Shown: in pieces, positions 63,466 to 64,000 of the stretch
Numbering within the stretch: position 1 is the first letter of the stretch
How the letters are laid out: each line of letters starts with the position of its first letter
Source of the DNA: Legionella quateirensis
Lineage (GTDB): Bacteria > Pseudomonadota > Gammaproteobacteria > Legionellales > Legionellaceae
NCBI RefSeq assembly: GCF_001467955.1
Contig: NZ_LNYR01000049.1
Location: forward strand, 148,403-212,402
Length of the DNA: 64,000 bases
Direction of reading: 5' to 3'
Position numbers and translations under genes: made by a program
Notes under the pieces: model-generated
What the model saw: only the letters and a program-made list of their open reading frames with translations
Database searches by the model: none
Told to the model about the DNA's origin: nothing

Positions 63466-63510
63466 TATCTTCCTAAGCTAACACAACCACCTCCCCATCC
63501 ACCGCCACGT

Positions 63511-63653
63511 CATCCCCCGCACTCCATCACCCTCCGAACTCCGTCACCCTCCGCACTCCGTCACCCTCCACACTCCGTCACCCTCCACACTCCGTCACCC
63601 TCCACACTCCGTCACCCTCCGCACTCCCACCGCACTCCGTCACCCTCCGCGAA
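63511..63653. repeat. 17-bp minisatellite array
   Basis: About seven imperfect copies of a 17-base unit, cactccgtcaccctcca, with variants (ccgcactcc, ccgaactcc). The unit is embedded in, and overlaps, the left arm of the 288-bp-spaced palindromic element. No protein frame is conserved through it. Confidence 0.75.
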
Positions 63654-63830
63654 GGCGGAGGGTCCATGAATAGTGCGTCCAAAAGAGAAAAAACATATAA
63701 CTATATTCTTAAGGGTATTTTGTAACTAATAACAAAAAGGGGCGTAATAACAGTAAATCTTATATAAAGGGGTTGGGGAGCAAAAGAATATAGCCAAAGA
63801 ATGGACCCTCCGCCTTCGCGGAGGGTGACG
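63638..63830. repeat. Palindromic element with 28-bp inverted ends
   Basis: The left end begins cgtcaccctccgcgaaggcg and the right end terminates cgccttcgcggagggtgacg. Each 28-bp end is itself palindromic around cgcgaaggcg. Between them the sequence is AT-rich and loosely symmetrical (ctatattctt near 63700, aagaatatag near 63785). The left end recurs 288 bp further right (63926-63953). Confidence 0.75.
63661..63712. repeat. Direct repeat, first copy (second at 63949-64000)
   Basis: The 52-bp segment beginning ggtccatgaatagtgcgtcc and ending actatattcttaa is repeated exactly at 63949-64000, the last base of the window. The 288-bp period and the identity suggest a tandem array that continues beyond the window edge. 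Confidence 0.85.
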
Positions 63831-64000
63831 AGGTGTTGGAGGGTGGCGTAGTGGAAGAGAATGACGAAACGGCAGAGTGTGACGAAGCATCCGTCACCCT
63901 CCGCACTCCGTAACCCTCCACACTCCGTCACCCTCCGCGAAGGCGGAGGGTCCATGAATAGTGCGTCCAAAAGAGAAAAAACATATAACTATATTCTTAA

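Noticed and set aside
63511..63960. Possible CRISPR array
   Set aside because: The 17-base units are contiguous without unique spacers of constant length, and no cas gene is nearby. It is a minisatellite with palindromic elements.
63701..63970. 89-codon frame in the terminal repeat array
   Set aside because: It runs through the palindromic element and the minisatellite, with no ribosome-binding site.

Overview
The window looks like a chromosomal stretch from a Legionella species, most likely L. pneumophila or a close relative. It is AT-rich. It carries an LpnE-type Sel1-repeat protein and a two-domain OTU protein whose first catalytic cysteine falls at residue 13, as I recall for the Dot/Icm effector LotA (Lem21). 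It also has a VirK-family protein, several very large eukaryote-contact-type proteins, and intergenic hairpin repeats. No rRNA or tRNA gene, phage module or CRISPR array was seen.

Layout. 1-2.7 kb: the start of a membrane protein running off the left edge, lpnE, a nested-repeat patch and a small hypothetical gene. 2.8-15.8 kb: a cryptic acyl-assembly cluster. A leftward arm encodes a GH3-like adenylating enzyme, an acyl-CoA dehydrogenase and a carboxyltransferase. A rightward arm encodes two KAS III enzymes, a fatty acyl-AMP ligase, a second AMP ligase, an acyl carrier protein and a short-chain reductase. A second acyl carrier protein and a Bcr-type exporter face it. 16-21.7 kb: a di-iron membrane hydroxylase, an ABC exporter, a MAPEG protein and an FrsA-like hydrolase. 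22.3-25.5 kb: a compact URC-type uracil catabolism operon.

25.8-40.4 kb: accessory/effector-like region with a 971-aa membrane protein, a 1997-aa DExH helicase-like protein, a dicarboxylate symporter, VirK, DedA and the LotA-like OTU protein. 40.5-45.2 kb: a four-gene leftward operon (glutamine synthetase-like, aldehyde dehydrogenase, iron alcohol dehydrogenase, class I amidotransferase) that could oxidise a gamma-glutamylated amino alcohol. 45.3-47.4 kb: a bufferin-type RiPP operon with a cysteine-repeat precursor, an MNIO (DUF692) maturase and a DUF2063 partner, a clear promoter, and a hairpin between precursor and enzymes. 47.6-49.2 kb: a protein with a NADAR-like domain.

49.3-63.5 kb: a set of genes often associated with stress or stationary phase: P-type ATPase, beta-CASP RNase-like protein, Nudix, BON lipoprotein, hemolysin III, PHA synthase, MaoC-phosphotransacetylase fusion, acetate kinase, CbpA and CbpM. 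The last 580 bp are a repeat array. Between genes there are at least three copies of a MITE with matching terminal inverted repeats, two of them flanked by 5-bp target duplications. Several families of REP-like hairpins also occur. Functional statements rest on motif reading without database searches.
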